This document shows, piece after piece, positions 37,614 to 48,589 of a stretch of DNA of 64,000 nt. Position 1 is the stretch's first letter. Every line of letters starts with the position of its first letter. The DNA is from Hydractinia symbiolongicarpus (lineage: Eukaryota; Cnidaria; Hydrozoa; Anthoathecata; Hydractiniidae). The notes under the pieces are model-generated. The model worked only from the letters and a program-made list of their open reading frames with translations. It did not search any database and was not told the DNA's origin. The stretch lies in the NCBI RefSeq assembly GCF_029227915.1, contig NC_079876.1:12524001-12588000 (forward strand), given 5' to 3'. Position numbers and translations under genes: made by a program.

Positions 37614-40291
37614 ATTTTCTCGAAGTACAACCGAAAACAACTTCCAATTTTACTTAACTTTGTTTCTTCCTCCGGGATACGTCACTAGAATACCAAATTA
37701 AAATGATTTTGCGCGCTTTTCCAAATCTCTTTTACAACAACACAGTGTGGAAGTTCTCAGTGCTTGTATAACATTTACTCAACAACACATCATGTTCAGT
37801 GACTTTTTTATTTTGACATTCTGTTGGATCTGCTTCTTCTTCCACTATATTCTTGTTTGATATCCTTCTTTCAATTCATTCATCCTTTTTGTTTTGTTTT
37901 GTTCCAGTGAATACTTAAAATAATTTTTGCCATGGTGTTCTATATTTAAATCCTTGGTTAATTTTTTATAAAAAAATTTTTTCAATTAATTTTCTATGAC
38001 TTTATAAATTTTAAATTTTACTTCATTCAAGATTATATATCAGAACAACCTCAAAATTATTACGACTGTAAGATAAAAAACACATGTTTCTATATTTTTT
38101 TCTTGTGGTATTAAAAAACACTGAGGCTTCTTCGTTCCCAGCATCTCTTGTTTAGTCCACCACAAAGAGAAGTGTCTTGTATACTGCACAAGTTGTAATA
38201 ATGGTAACCGGAGGAGCGTATCATGTAGAGATGTAAATAACCGATTTAACGCCCTCAGACATTTTACCATGGGCGTTTAGTCGGGCAGGAATAATTATTC
38301 AAAAGTTTATTTCAAAAGACATCCATCATGGCTTTTTTGATTTGAATGAGATTGAAATGCATTTCATCAAAAAAAATCATGGATCATTGCTTCAATTCGG
38401 AATTTTTTGATAAAATCTCAGATTCGCAATCTTTAATTCCGCGATTTGTCCTAGTAATCACATGTTTAGGAGGGGAAAACGGGATAATTTCACTTTGTTC
38501 GATTTTTAAAGTTTTAGAAATCTCCTTATTTGAAACGAGGGGGATTTTAAAAATTTCAAAAATCGAACGAGGTAAATTTTTCCCAAAATTTCACGATATA
38601 AAAATAAAATGGAACTCATTGCTTCTACGAAGAACACCATTTACAATGCAGTAATCACTGTCGTAGTTGTTTAAAGAAATTCAACTATCCAATGTTTTCA
38701 ATCTTCTCAATTTCACATTCGAAATATATTCGCTAATTCGGAAATTTTAAAATAACTGCATTGACGACATCAAGCATTAGTTTCGGAATTTGCGATTTTT
38801 TTCACTATAAGTTCACAATCTTTAATTCTGCAATCTTTACTTGCGCAAACTTTTCTTCCCTTTAAGGTAGCTGCAATTCTTAAATACATAGCTATATATG
38901 CATTATAATAAAAATTGGTTTTGTTACTTATGTTCGTTTGTTTTGCTGAATAAGACAAAAGTTTCCCGTGAAAAACTCTCTAAATTGTAACATAAAAACA
39001 ATTTAACATAGTTCCTTTTAAGTCATCCTAGAATTGTGAATTTTAAAAAGGATTTTCACGTCATTTCATCTTTGCTTGAGAAAAATTGAAAACTCATTAA
39101 TGCAACAACAACTTCGTTCTCCATCTTAACTAAGGCTCACGCTTCAATAACAACAGCTAAAAAATATGGTCTTCTTCCGGAAGTTTACATTAGAAGAGCA
39201 GCACAATAACAGCTTTTTGTTTTCGCGACTAAATAATAGAGATATTTTAACCCAGTGAATAGAGCAATTGCAATTATTCGAATCCAGCGTGTTGAAAATG
39301 GCCCCACGACCGCTGCCGCTACGAAAGAGTAAACCAACATGACACTACTTCGTACGCGTGGATTTAACGATTACCTCGCGCAGAGCAAATTGATGATTTT
39401 TCAAATAAAAACTTAACTACCATGAATTCTAAGCTAACCTAAGTAGTCCTGGGGACGAGGTTAATGCATGCGCAAAAAAATTCAATTTATTCTTCCATCC
39501 ATTCTTTTTGCGAAGCAATTGAGCTTTGCGAGAAGAGAATTATTGAGATTCTCAAAATTTCGATAGAAAAAAAATCATATAAAATCAGTGTAAAGAAATC
39601 GGACTGATATTTTTGCACATACAGCTAGGGTATTCTTTTTTTCTAATAAAACAAATAAGTTTGGACCGAGGGGTTAAAGTATAAGTCTAGTAAAAAATGC
39701 AATAAGTACGGCTCGTCCCCCCCCACCCCCTGATTTTGACCCCCCCCCGTCTTTTGGTCCAGATTATACGTCCGCCGAACTAGAACACACGAAGAGGAAT
39801 ATGCCGTGAACAAGAAACGGTAGTCGGCATTTAGGACACGTATATTTTACAGACCTAAAATATGCCTTATTTCTTTGTATTATAGCTAATTACTGTATAA
39901 ATAATTAATTAATTTGCAATTTTACTTTTAGTACTATTATAATTGTATTTTAATGAAAAATAATAGTATTAAAACGGTTTTCTTCTTTTGAAAAAATTTA
40001 TTGCTAGTCCTGTCTCTAATCGACTTTACTTGTGTATTTTAAGCTTTTTTGTTGCTGTGCTTTTTCTGGAGATTTGAGTTGCATTGGAAAGCTCCTTTCT
40101 TTTCTAAAGAAATATTGTAATTTGTACAATTATAAGTAATTTGTACAATTATAACGCGCCGAGCTGTGTTTTATTTTATTGTTTCTAAGAAGATGTAAGA
40201 ATACAATATTATCAATTAATTATAGGAAAACCTGTAGCAAGGGCGCAGACAAAACAAATAGCTCTGGATGCTAGAGTGACCCGACCACACA
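37614..40291. other. intergenic spacer with repeat fragments
   Basis: No gene supported. A one-sided match to the CTCGTCCCCAG MITE terminus (TCCTGGGGACGAGGTT) lies at 39447-39462, and a C-rich stretch at about 39717-39750. Two direct-repeat-like words (CAATCTTTAATTC.GC) lie near 38430 and 38820. Confidence 0.5.
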
Positions 40292-40731
40292 AGGGTGCCA
40301 ATAAGCCGCATACGCCGTAAAAAGTGCGGGCATTTTCGGGCGAGTTCGGGGTTTTGAAAAAAATTCAAGTATTCGCCCGAAAAAACCCGCATAGGCCCGA
40401 ACAATGCCCGAAAAACAAAAAAAAACAGACACTAATATGATTCATAAAAACTATAAAAATTACCGAAGTTCTTAAAAGAACTGTTTTTGATGGTTTTTGA
40501 TAAAGTTTACTTTATAAATAACTTATATATAAACTTTATTTACTCCTTTCTCTTCTAGCGCCTTCTTCCCAACTATCGTCTGCATGGTTTGTTACAAGGA
40601 ATTGCATTTTGGGAATGTTCCGGGCGAGCTCGGGAAAGTGCGGACGGTTTCGGGGGACAACCGCCAATTTTATTTGAAAAGTCGCCCGAACTCGCCCGTA
40701 TATATGCGGCGTTTGCGGCTTATCGGCACCC
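40292..40731. mobile_element. MITE, family AGGGTGCCRATAAGCCGC (copy A)
   Basis: The left end AGGGTGCCAATAAGCCGCA is mirrored at the right end (reverse complement AGGGTGCCGATAAGCCGCA). Sub-terminal CGGGCGAGTTCGGG-like words are inverted as well. It is non-coding, about 440 bp. Confidence 0.8.
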
Positions 40732-41004
40732 TCTTAGCCGACCAACCGTTTTTTATCACAGTTTTTTATTTATTATATAAGTAACCTGTTACAGTAATTA
40801 AAAAAGTATCCACTTTTGCTATCAAACCAACAGCAATGTAATTGTCAATAGGAATTAGTTGTCCGTACACCCTCCCTGAAAACAAGGTTTAAAACGACAT
40901 TAAAAAATTAAAACTGTCATTAAACAGAACTCCAAGGATGCCCAAGCCGCACACGTCCTCTAAACGGCGTGGGCATCTTCGAAACTGATTGTAATTTTTG
41001 AACA

Positions 41005-41396
41005 AGGGTGCTGATAAGCTGCTTACGCCGTAAAACGTGCAGGCGTTTTTGGGCAAGTTTAGCGTTTAGAAAAAAATTTAAGTATTCACCCGAAAAAACC
41101 AGCATAGACCATAAAATAAACTATGTGGTAGCAAAGTTCCTAAAAGAACTGTTTTTGATGATTTTTGATAAAATTTACTTGATAAATAACTTTTAAACTT
41201 TATTAACTCCTTTCTCTTAAAGCATCTTTTTCCAACTATCGTCCACAAGGTATGTTACAAGGAATTGAATTTTGGAAATGCTTTAGGCAAGTTCGGGAAA
41301 GTGCGGGTGGTTTTGGAAGACAACCATTAATTTAATTCGAAAAGTTCCCCGAACTCGCCCTTATATTTGGGGCCGTTTGCAGCTTATTGACACCCT
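41005..41396. mobile_element. MITE, family AGGGTGCCRATAAGCCGC (copy B)
   Basis: A diverged second copy, in the same orientation, 270 bp after copy A. The left end is AGGGTGCTGATAAGCTGC; the right end, reverse-complemented, is AGGGTGTCAATAAGCTGC. Interior segments (CCAACTATCGTC, TGTTACAAGGAATTG) match copy A. Confidence 0.8.
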
Positions 41397-42389
41397 CTTA
41401 TTTTAGAATATTCTCAGGAATAATAGATCAAGAGAAATTACATCACAGTTTCTTGTCCACCGCCACCAATGTGTGATTAAGAACAGCCCACATAAAAAAG
41501 TTCATTATTTTTAAATTATTTGTGTAAAAATTACTATTTCATTCACGATAAACCATTTGTCAGTCATTTATTCATCCAACAAAGAATACTATCCAAGGTG
41601 CCTTTCTATTAGTGCTGAATTTAATAATTGACATGATTCAGCATATTTTTTAAAAGGGTCTGATTGCAAAATATGATTGCCAATGTTAGCACTTGTAATA
41701 TTTTTGTATTTGTGTATTCAGCTTCTAAAACACAGACAAGAGACATTATAATTTCCTCTGGGTGATTACATTAGTGTTGGTTGAAAAAAAACCTGAATGA
41801 TGAAAAGCATGTGTTTTTGAATGGGTCTAGGACAATAAACTTATTTAATTTCCCTTGGCCTTGCATCAATCAAATTCTGAAAAAATAAACACTTTTAAAA
41901 TGATTTTGTCAGATTTGGAAACCGTTGGTATGGTTGGAACTTTGCATATAAAATTAGTATTAGTTGCCAAATTGTTTAGTTTTTTCTTTTATACTTTTCT
42001 GAATTAGCCTTAATTATTTATGAGATGAAAAACAGCGCTTTCAATTCCATTGACTTGGCCATCCCTTAGGGGCACTGGAAGCTTCACTATATGAAAATGT
42101 TTTCTTTTTCTTTTAGATTGTGTACAATGGGAGTGAGTGATGTAATCTTCCAATGCGTGTGGTGAAAAGAAGGCGAAACCGTTATTGTTTTTCTGCCCAA
42201 AATTTAGGCTATTTAATAAATCTTGATAAAGTTAAAAAAACTGTTTTGATTTGTTTGTTTTTGTTTTAATTGTTTCCCGTGAGTTTTCGAAATTCGTTCC
42301 AGCAGATTCTGTGGCATATAGTGCCGGTATTTTTACGTGAAAAAAATACTGTTTTTGTTGTGAGGTCATTTACGAAATCGTTAACGTTA
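41397..42389. other. intergenic DNA, nothing recognised
   Basis: AT-rich, with no supported coding or repeat structure. Confidence 0.5.
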
Positions 42390-44151
42390 CCCAGCAAACA
42401 CAAAGACGTCTTAAAGACGTCTTTTCTCGTCTCTAGCTCGTTCGGACGTCTTTCGACCAGAAAAAGACGTCTTAAAGACGTCTTTATAAGACGAGTCAAA
42501 TCTCGTTCAAAAGAAACGTCTTAAAGACGTCTTTATTTGGTCTCCGTTAGACCAGTTACATCTCGTTCTAAAGAAACGTCTCAAAGACGTCTTTATTTGG
42601 TCTCTGTAAGACCAGTAAAATCTCGTTCGAAAGAAACGTCTCAAAGACGTCTTCATTTGGTCTCTGTAAGACAAGTATAATCTCATTTGAAATGAATGTC
42701 ATCATTTCTTTTCGTTAGGATAATTTCACAAGAAACAAATAACTACGTTATTTCTTTGCCCATTTGCAATAATTGGCGTAGAAATAAACGTTTTTGATAT
42801 TTCAGAATTTCTTATACAGAGGTAGCCAAAAATTCGAATTAAATTTGTCTAAAAAAGGATACATTTTACAATGAAAACAGCGTTCGAAAGACCGCATAGA
42901 ATAAACTTGTAAAGAACATCGTTCCATTTCAACAAATGTTACATTTGACGTTTACTTTTGAAGTTAAAGGAATAATGTGCTCCATAAAACAACAAGTAAA
43001 TGGTAAAGCAAAAGGCTGTTTTTACCCGAGATATGAATGGACAATGAAGAAAATATTTTGGTGATTAAAAGTAAGTATCTTAGATATTCTTTTTTGTACT
43101 TTCTCGGTCAGGAACATTTGTGATTTTTGGTCTTTCAAGGGGAGCTTTCATTAATACTTGGGAAAATAATACTTTAAATGCTTAGTTTTAGCTATTCATT
43201 CCGCTTCAAGTGCACGTCACACATGTTCTAAAGCTTTAGACCTATAAAGTTTGTTCTTGAAAAAAAAGCAGTAGCTACTTTATATATTGGTGTAATGACT
43301 GAAATGCATTTTATTAAAGGGTTGTTTGGATATAACTTCAAAGAATAAACACATCATCCAACGTGCACAATATGACAGACATATTTTACAAGCAGGGCTC
43401 AGGCCAAAGTGTTACTGATTTGCGAAATAAAATGACGCTGTTGTTCAAGACAACCTTCAAAGATACTAACTGTTATTGTTTATGGTCAACAATTTTAAAT
43501 ATTTCTAGTATTAGCTACGCTGTATATTTTTTTGAATGCACGCTTTTTTATAAGCAAAACAGCAGTTTAGCTTAATGAATCTTAGGTTATTCTGTTTTAA
43601 ATGCTTGATTGTTGCTTATCTGTTGCTCATTGAACATTCATCTTTTAGAACAAGAAAAGTTTCCGAAAGTATATAATGAATTTGTTCTCGTTGTTGTTGC
43701 TTATAAAAAAGCTTGTATGTGATATTATTTTATTCTTATTAAACTGTTTATTTATATAAATGATAGATATATAAATTTTCTATTAAATACTACATCGTCG
43801 TTTTTTTAACCCTTTTTTTGTTTTGGTTTGTCACACGTCCATCAGAATTAAAATTACTAAAATCCTAATACGCATAGGCTAAAATTATTTGAAGCAGGCC
43901 TGCCTTGGCAGTATAACGTTTGAAACAGACTAAATATGGACGTCCTTAAGACGTTTTGATACCTACGGGAACGTCTCTTAAACGTCTTTAAAACGTCTTT
44001 AACACGTCGCAAAAAGACGTCTTTTTTACGTTTCTTAAAGACGTCTTTAGGCGTTACGCTTTTAGACGGGTCAGAGACGTCTTAGAGACGTCTCATCTGG
44101 TCTTTAAAAGACGTTTTAAAGACGTGTTTAAGACGTCTCGTGTTTACTGGG
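42390..44151. mobile_element. non-autonomous DNA transposon with ACGTCTT-rich ends
   Basis: The left terminus is CCCAGCAAACACAAAGACGT; the right terminus, reverse-complemented, is CCCAGTAAACACGAGACGTC. TA lies just outside both ends. About 290 bp inside the left end and 220 bp inside the right end are dense arrays of AAGACGTCTT palindromes and GACGTCTTTA words. The roughly 1.25 kb core is AT-rich and non-coding. The superfamily is not determined; the TA flank fits Tc1/mariner-like or other TA-targeting groups. Confidence 0.8.
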
Positions 44152-44435
44152 TAGGACCAACTTCTGCGGGTTGTACAACTCGATGTACTACATATCTTTC
44201 GGAATACTGCTAAAAGTGTAATTTTGTATTGCGCTCTTTACTTTTATCATTCTGTGGGAAAAGGCGGTACAAAATTTTAACACGCGTTAGTCGTTTTTGT
44301 TAGTTTCGCGTAATCAAATTTTCTCGCGCATTTTGAAAAAGAATATTCCACGCACATCAAATACTCGCGCAGTCTATTCGCAAAAAAAAAACTGTTTTTG
44401 CGCAATGAATTATGCTGCAGAGCGTTCATTTTCAT

Positions 44436-44527
44436 ACCTCGTCCCAGGGTTCTTCTATATGATATTCAATTTTGATGTATTTCGGAAGATGTTAGCGTCA
44501 AAGAAACAAGAAGCGCTAGGGACAAAG
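44436..44527. mobile_element. short MITE, family CTCGTCCCCAG (copy 2)
   Basis: ACCTCGTCCCAGGG at the left and AGCGCTAGGGACAAAGT at the right form imperfect inverted ends around about 60 bp. Related to copies at 34788, 52777 and 56055. Confidence 0.55.
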
Positions 44528-45470
44528 TATTGGATAGTTTAATTTTGCTTGCAACTTGCGAAATGCTTCGCAACCTTTTTTTTAATTTCTAGTTAAATAA
44601 TAAATACATCTTTTTTTTAAATAACAAATATATAATTTTTTTAATAATAAATACTAACATTATGACTGAAATATTGAAAAATGTCGTAATTAAGCGCAGC
44701 CCTAATCAGCGGTGATAAGACTTTGGTGCGCTTATAATCAAGTATGATTACCTCATTTTACGGTATACTTGTTACAATTGCGCCTAAAATATTCTTAGCA
44801 CATATAATTTTTACAACTTTAGCAAAAAAATATTTGAGAAAGTTTGAAGCGAGACAGAGTGAACGCAGTAAAACCACGTGACTTTGACCATGCATCTTTT
44901 TGTGAATAAAAATGGAACGGAACACGTCACAATCGAACAGGACGAAAATAATTAAACAAAAATGGTTTTTCTATATATTAAATTTACAATACTTTTTGAT
45001 ACAAATATTTTCATATATATAAAATTATGTACATATAAATAAGAAATTATAAATTATATTATAAAAAATATTAAAATGTGATAACGAATTCTTTTCTGGT
45101 CTAAAAAGAAAAGATCACATTACTCAAACAAATTCTGAATAAAATTATTTTTGTTTAAGAACACCTACGTCAAAAAAATGCAGAAAAATTCCACTCTCAC
45201 AAATATACAAATTACCATAGTCTTATGACTATAAAATTACGAAGTACCTTACCTGCGGAATATATGGGTTGCCGTTTTTCTAATCGAAACAAATTCTTTC
45301 GTTAGGTATTTACTTCTTTCTAGCCTAAAAAAATAAATATTTTATTAGTCGCAAGATCGGAAAATTTACGCTCAAAATGTTTTTTAATTCCCATCATGCA
45401 CTCAAAATTTTCAATCAATAATTTTTATCGAATTTATCTTATTTTTACAATTAACAGCATGAGTTCCAAC
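44528..45470. other. AT-rich flank of the viral insertion
   Basis: Very AT-rich, no gene. Base composition rises sharply in GC just after 45474, marking the approximate insertion edge. No terminal inverted repeat was found by eye. Confidence 0.5.
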
Positions 45471-45490
45471 AATCTAAATTTTTCTAGATT
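45471..45490 (-). terminator. hairpin at the end of the 45474-45863 gene
   Basis: AATCTA (45471-45476) pairs with TAGATT (45485-45490) across an 8-nt loop. The stop codon of the minus-strand gene lies inside the stem. This is the shortest stem of the series. Confidence 0.5.
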
Positions 45491-45863
45491 TTACAAAAGT
45501 ATAAAACGGTCTATCCTTGATGATCTCGTAACAGAGCATGCCCCACTTGTTCACCTCAGCGGAAACAATATACAGACCCCGGTCTTCAATATCAACCCCG
45601 AGCCCCTCATCTTTCTCCTCACATGGAATTGTTGCCCACAGCTTTTCACACGATGATACTCTGTCTAGAAGCTCGTCGTCGTCTGGATATACAAACCCCT
45701 CGTAGTATGGTCTATTTTTAAATCTAAAATTTTCCAAACACTGTGAACGATAACCGGTAGTAGACCTTGTCTTTATGCAGCATCGCAGCACGGGCACTCG
45801 AATATCGTAAAGGTTCTTAAATTGTTGGCTCTGTACATAGGCTTCCATCTTTTTCTTTGACAT
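45474..45863 (-). CDS. unrecognised protein of the Polinton/adintovirus-like insertion
   Basis: 129 aa from MSKKKMEAY. The open frame continues upstream, but this ATG is the best start. It is soluble-looking and mixed charge, with Cys residues (VLRCCIKTR, SSCEKLWATIPCEE) and no recognisable domain. It is the last gene of the minus-strand cluster, with hairpins on both sides. One of the few frames here without an obvious break. Confidence 0.5.
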   Translation of the reverse strand: MSKKKMEAYVQSQQFKNLYDIRVPVLRCCIKTRSTTGYRSQCLENFRFKNRPYYEGFVYPDDDELLDRVSSCEKLWATIPCEEKDEGLGVDIEDRGLYIVSAEVNKWGMLCYEIIKDRPFYTFVKSRKI

Positions 45864-45918
45864 TTGACTCCTTTTAACATACAACTGAAGTGGTCAAGCA
45901 GCATCATTAGGCGTGTTT

Positions 45919-45941
45919 TTGTTGCTCAAGAAGAGCAACAA
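45919..45941 (-). terminator. hairpin after the BRO-N/MSV199-like gene
   Basis: A perfect 9-bp stem, TTGTTGCTC/GAGCAACAA, with a 5-nt loop, starting 12 nt past the TAA at 45953. A near copy with its flank recurs at 46824-46852. Confidence 0.7.
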
Positions 45942-45952
45942 GAACATGTGAG

Positions 45953-46770
45953 TTAATCATATAACGCTGGAACACCTAAGTCGTATAACTCGTCTTGAAT
46001 AAGGTCGATAAGCCGGAAGTGGCATATATATCGCGCCACATGTCCTTCATCTGCAAATTTGTTAAAGGCATGTACGCTATTGGGATTATGTCTTCGGAAT
46101 TTGGAAATTTCTCTTTGAACCATTTTCTTTTGGAACGTATAGCGCATCCCTGTATGCGAGCGCAGTAATATGGGAGGTGATGGTACTCATCATCGTCCTG
46201 TGTCGTATGTTTACGATAAATCATAATAACATTGTTTATACCAGGATCTTGGGCATGTGGCACATACCTTTCACGGAGTCTCGCATTTTCTTGGCACTGC
46301 GCTGCAAGCTGCCTATTCCTGTCCTCAAGATCATCATTCAACACTACAAGCTGTCTATCCCTGTCCTCAAGGTCATCGTTAAGCAGTGCTAGGGCCATAT
46401 CTCTTTCTTCGACTATCTTACGCTGCTCCCTGACCTCATCCTGCAACTTTTCCACGCCTTTTCCAGCCAACCACTTCATAAGCTTTGGACTTTCTTGATT
46501 TGGCAGCAATCTCCAGAGCACCCTCTAATGTAACGAAAGCATCATGAGGATTTTTCCCTCCTCCTAGCATACCAGACCGGGTGATCTTACTATAACCACC
46601 CACTTCATGACGTAAAATGGTCGGGATACCGCGAAACGGCTCTCCAATTCTCCCAATACCTAAGAATCTTCCAATGTCAGCGCGTTTAAAAATCACTCAC
46701 TGTGAGTGCTCGTCGAATAAGCTGTCTCAGGTACAGCAGGTACAGCGTTAAATAAGGCAAGACAAGACAT
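45953..46770 (-). pseudogene. BRO-N/MSV199-like DNA-binding protein of a large-DNA-virus type, broken
   Basis: The N-terminal part contains FKRADIGRFLGIGRIGEPF and KNPHDAFVTLEGALEIAAKS, typical in style of the BRO-N/MSV199 domains of large DNA viruses. A coiled coil with duplicated LLNDDLEDRDRQL/LNDDLEDRNRQL repeats follows, then a C-terminal domain ending DELYDLGVPALYD. At least two frameshifts (near 46490 and 46120) and one near the N-terminus separate these parts. A plausible original ATG is at 46770. The family assignment is from motif memory, without a search. Confidence 0.6.
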
Positions 46771-46823
46771 TTTATCTTATGCTTTTGGATCCGGGGATCA
46801 TGTTGCGAGGACGGTGCTCGTGA

Positions 46824-46852
46824 TTTTTGTTGCTCGAGAAGAGCTACAAAAA
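46824..46852 (-). terminator. hairpin after the coiled-coil membrane gene
   Basis: The 12-bp stem TTTTTGTTGCTC/GAGCTACAAAAA has one mismatch and a 5-nt loop. It lies in a segment of about 60 bp duplicated from (or into) the 45.9 kb junction. Confidence 0.65.
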
Positions 46853-46890
46853 CATGTGACTTAGTCATATAACGCTAGAACACCTGGGTA

Positions 46891-47136
46891 TTAATATCGC
46901 ATCATATAGTGGATCATACCAATAGCCAGCGATAAGACAAAGGCGATTAGAGCGATCCGGTCGTTGTCTTTATCACTCTGCCACATCTTATACAGCGACC
47001 GATTGATTTCCTCATGTCTCGCTTCCAAGTTTTCAGTTTTTACCTCTAATTTCCGGATCTCTCCCTCAAACTCCTCTTGTGATTTTCGATACAAGTCATA
47101 TTTATTTAGTTGAAAGTCAAGGCAAAAATGCTCCAA
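46891..47136 (-). CDS. small coiled-coil protein with C-terminal membrane anchor
   Basis: About 80 residues. A charged heptad-rich region (EEFEGEIRKLEVKTENLEAR) is followed by one hydrophobic segment, IALIAFVLSLAIGMIHYMM, close to the C-terminus: a tail-anchored layout. The frame begins with TTG, and no in-frame ATG precedes it before the upstream ATPase end, so the start codon may have decayed. Function unknown; probably a virion or membrane protein of the insertion (inference). Confidence 0.5.
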   Translation of the reverse strand: MEHFCLDFQLNKYDLYRKSQEEFEGEIRKLEVKTENLEARHEEINRSLYKMWQSDKDNDRIALIAFVLSLAIGMIHYMMRY

Positions 47137-47138
47137 CT

Positions 47139-47165
47139 TCAGTTGTACCCGCCGAGTACAACTGA
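47139..47165 (-). terminator. hairpin after the packaging ATPase gene
   Basis: A perfect 10-bp stem, TCAGTTGTAC (47139-47148) with GTACAACTGA (47156-47165), and a 7-nt loop, starting 8 nt after the ATPase stop. Confidence 0.7.
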
Positions 47166-47173
47166 TGTCCGCG

Positions 47174-47659
47174 TCACTCCAAAATTTTCCAGATCCGAGG
47201 GTATTCCAATCTCACATACAAGCACGCATGTTTCGACTTCCTGAGCTGAGTCTTGATGCTCTCCCAATCCAAGATCATGTTGGTTTCCTCATCCACCAGC
47301 TTTATATCTGACTTCTCGTGGGGATACCACATAAACAACTGCTTCTTTTGACTTTCATTGCTTATCAAGTCATCAATGATGAAGAGCGTCTCTTCTCCCG
47401 CTAGGAGCTTTGATAGTTGCTCGATTCAGTACAAGATTTGATCACCCGGCTCTATAAGGAACACGTATTCATCTTGCCACAGACTTGGTCTATCGAGATA
47501 GGTCTTATTCCACCGAATAGTGGGGCAGAGTATAACTATATTGTTGAAATGGTACCTGTATTCATTATCAAGGAGATTCAGGAACCTCTGCGTTTTCCCG
47601 CAGCTTGTAGGTCCTGTGAAAATTGCGGTATGCGGGTCATTTACAATATCTAGAGTCAT
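47174..47659 (-). pseudogene. A32-like DNA-packaging ATPase (FtsK/HerA type), broken
   Basis: A Walker A (TGPTSCGKT) lies near the N-terminus and a Walker B (LFIIDDLI) about 90 residues later. Both are expected of the virion-packaging ATPases of Polintons, adintoviruses and large DNA viruses. The frame is continuous over 162 codons but contains a TGA at 47426-47428, where a Trp would be expected. The distance from Walker B to the WYPHEKSDIK segment is shorter than usual, suggesting an internal deletion that removes the sensor region. Its ATG overlaps the upstream AATAAA-like AATAAATG motif. Confidence 0.75.
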
Positions 47660-47939
47660 TTATTTGTGTTTGCCAGAGTGGCAAACACAAACCTTGTTTT
47701 GGCACGATGGAGGCAGGAATCCACCCTTTGCTTACAGCCATCTCACGACTTCCCCGCCCGGTCGTGAAGTAGGCCACCATCTTCATAACGTCGCTGGTAT
47801 CTAGCCAGGTACTGGGGCTCGTTATCCCGAGGAACCTCTTGCCAACCATGGCATATGCAAAGGTAAAGCCCAGGTCGACGACAGTTTCATAGAGCATGTC
47901 AATGATTTTTTTCTCTTTGGAGGTCACATTAGAACTCAT
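47637..47939 (-). CDS. conserved-looking unknown protein of the insertion
   Basis: 100 aa from an ATG at 47939 (MSSNVTSKEKKIIDMLYETV). The body, with FTFAYAMVGKRFLG and WLDTSDVMKMVAYFT, looks folded and possibly membrane-associated. The last ~20 residues run across a perfect hairpin and overlap the ATPase start by 23 nt, so the original stop was probably before the hairpin and has been lost. Function unknown. Confidence 0.5.
   Translation of the reverse strand: MSSNVTSKEKKIIDMLYETVVDLGFTFAYAMVGKRFLGITSPSTWLDTSDVMKMVAYFTTGRGSREMAVSKGWIPASIVPKQGLCLPLWQTQINDSRYCK
47663..47691 (-). terminator. hairpin between the 47939 gene and the ATPase
   Basis: A perfect 12-bp stem, TTTGTGTTTGCC/GGCAAACACAAA, with a 5-nt loop. 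Its minus-strand 3' end runs directly into AATAAATG, so a potential polyadenylation signal overlaps the next start codon. Confidence 0.75.
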
Positions 47940-47953
47940 GTTTATATTATTGA

Positions 47954-48334
47954 TTATCGCATGTGAAAAAAGTCGGTATCGGGCTGGGTTGTGGGTTTTT
48001 GCTGAGGCGCACGTTTCCCTCCGGATCCGCCAGGCGATGGCTCCAGTGTTTCGGCGGGCTGCGGAGACGCTGCGGACTTTTTACGAAAAATATAATATGC
48101 CCCTCCTACACAGGCGAGTATAGCAACAAAGCCTCCACTAATGTATACACTGCCTGACTGTACAGAACTCACCCCAGAAGAGGTTTTGACCGTAGATTTT
48201 ACTGTACCCTCTTGTTGCTTCAGATCTTCCTTCCTCTTCTTCATCAGTGCCGCCAACTTGTGACCCTGTGTGACTCTCCCGGGGTGCTTTACTGGTACTG
48301 TATCTACTCTCTCTTCTTTTTGAATAAGGCTCAT
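47954..48334 (-). CDS. single-pass membrane protein of the insertion
   Basis: 126 aa from an ATG at 48334. A basic N-terminal half (HKLAALMKKRKEDLKQQ) and a Ser/Thr/Val linker precede one membrane segment (GGFVAILACVGGAYYIF), then a Pro-rich basic tail (SPQPAETLEPSPGGSGGKRA). The open frame is intact. No homologue recognised; a virion membrane or entry-associated role is only a guess from the layout. Its ATG overlaps AATAAATG just after a hairpin. Confidence 0.5.
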   Translation of the reverse strand: MSLIQKEERVDTVPVKHPGRVTQGHKLAALMKKRKEDLKQQEGTVKSTVKTSSGVSSVQSGSVYISGGFVAILACVGGAYYIFRKKSAASPQPAETLEPSPGGSGGKRAPQQKPTTQPDTDFFHMR

Positions 48335-48337
48335 TTA

Positions 48338-48359
48338 TTGTAATTTGAGAGAGTTACAA
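48338..48359 (-). terminator. hairpin upstream of the membrane-protein gene
   Basis: A 6-bp stem, TTGTAA/TTACAA, with a 10-nt loop. The minus strand continues as TTACAATAAATG, again joining an AATAAA to the next ATG. Confidence 0.55.
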
Positions 48360-48589
48360 AAATCACTTCACTCTAGCTAGCCTTCAAGCCTTCCCTGCCG
48401 GTATATTTTATCCTATTCATATGTGGAGCCCTCATTAAACTACATGCTTGTGGTGGAAATCGATCAGCCGCTGGTGTCAAAATCACTAGACCGCGTGCGT
48501 AACAGTCTCCGTAAACAGCGCACCTATCCGCATACCGTGCTCGTACTCTGCATTTACACAGGACCTTATTGTTTCATCTATCAACTATT

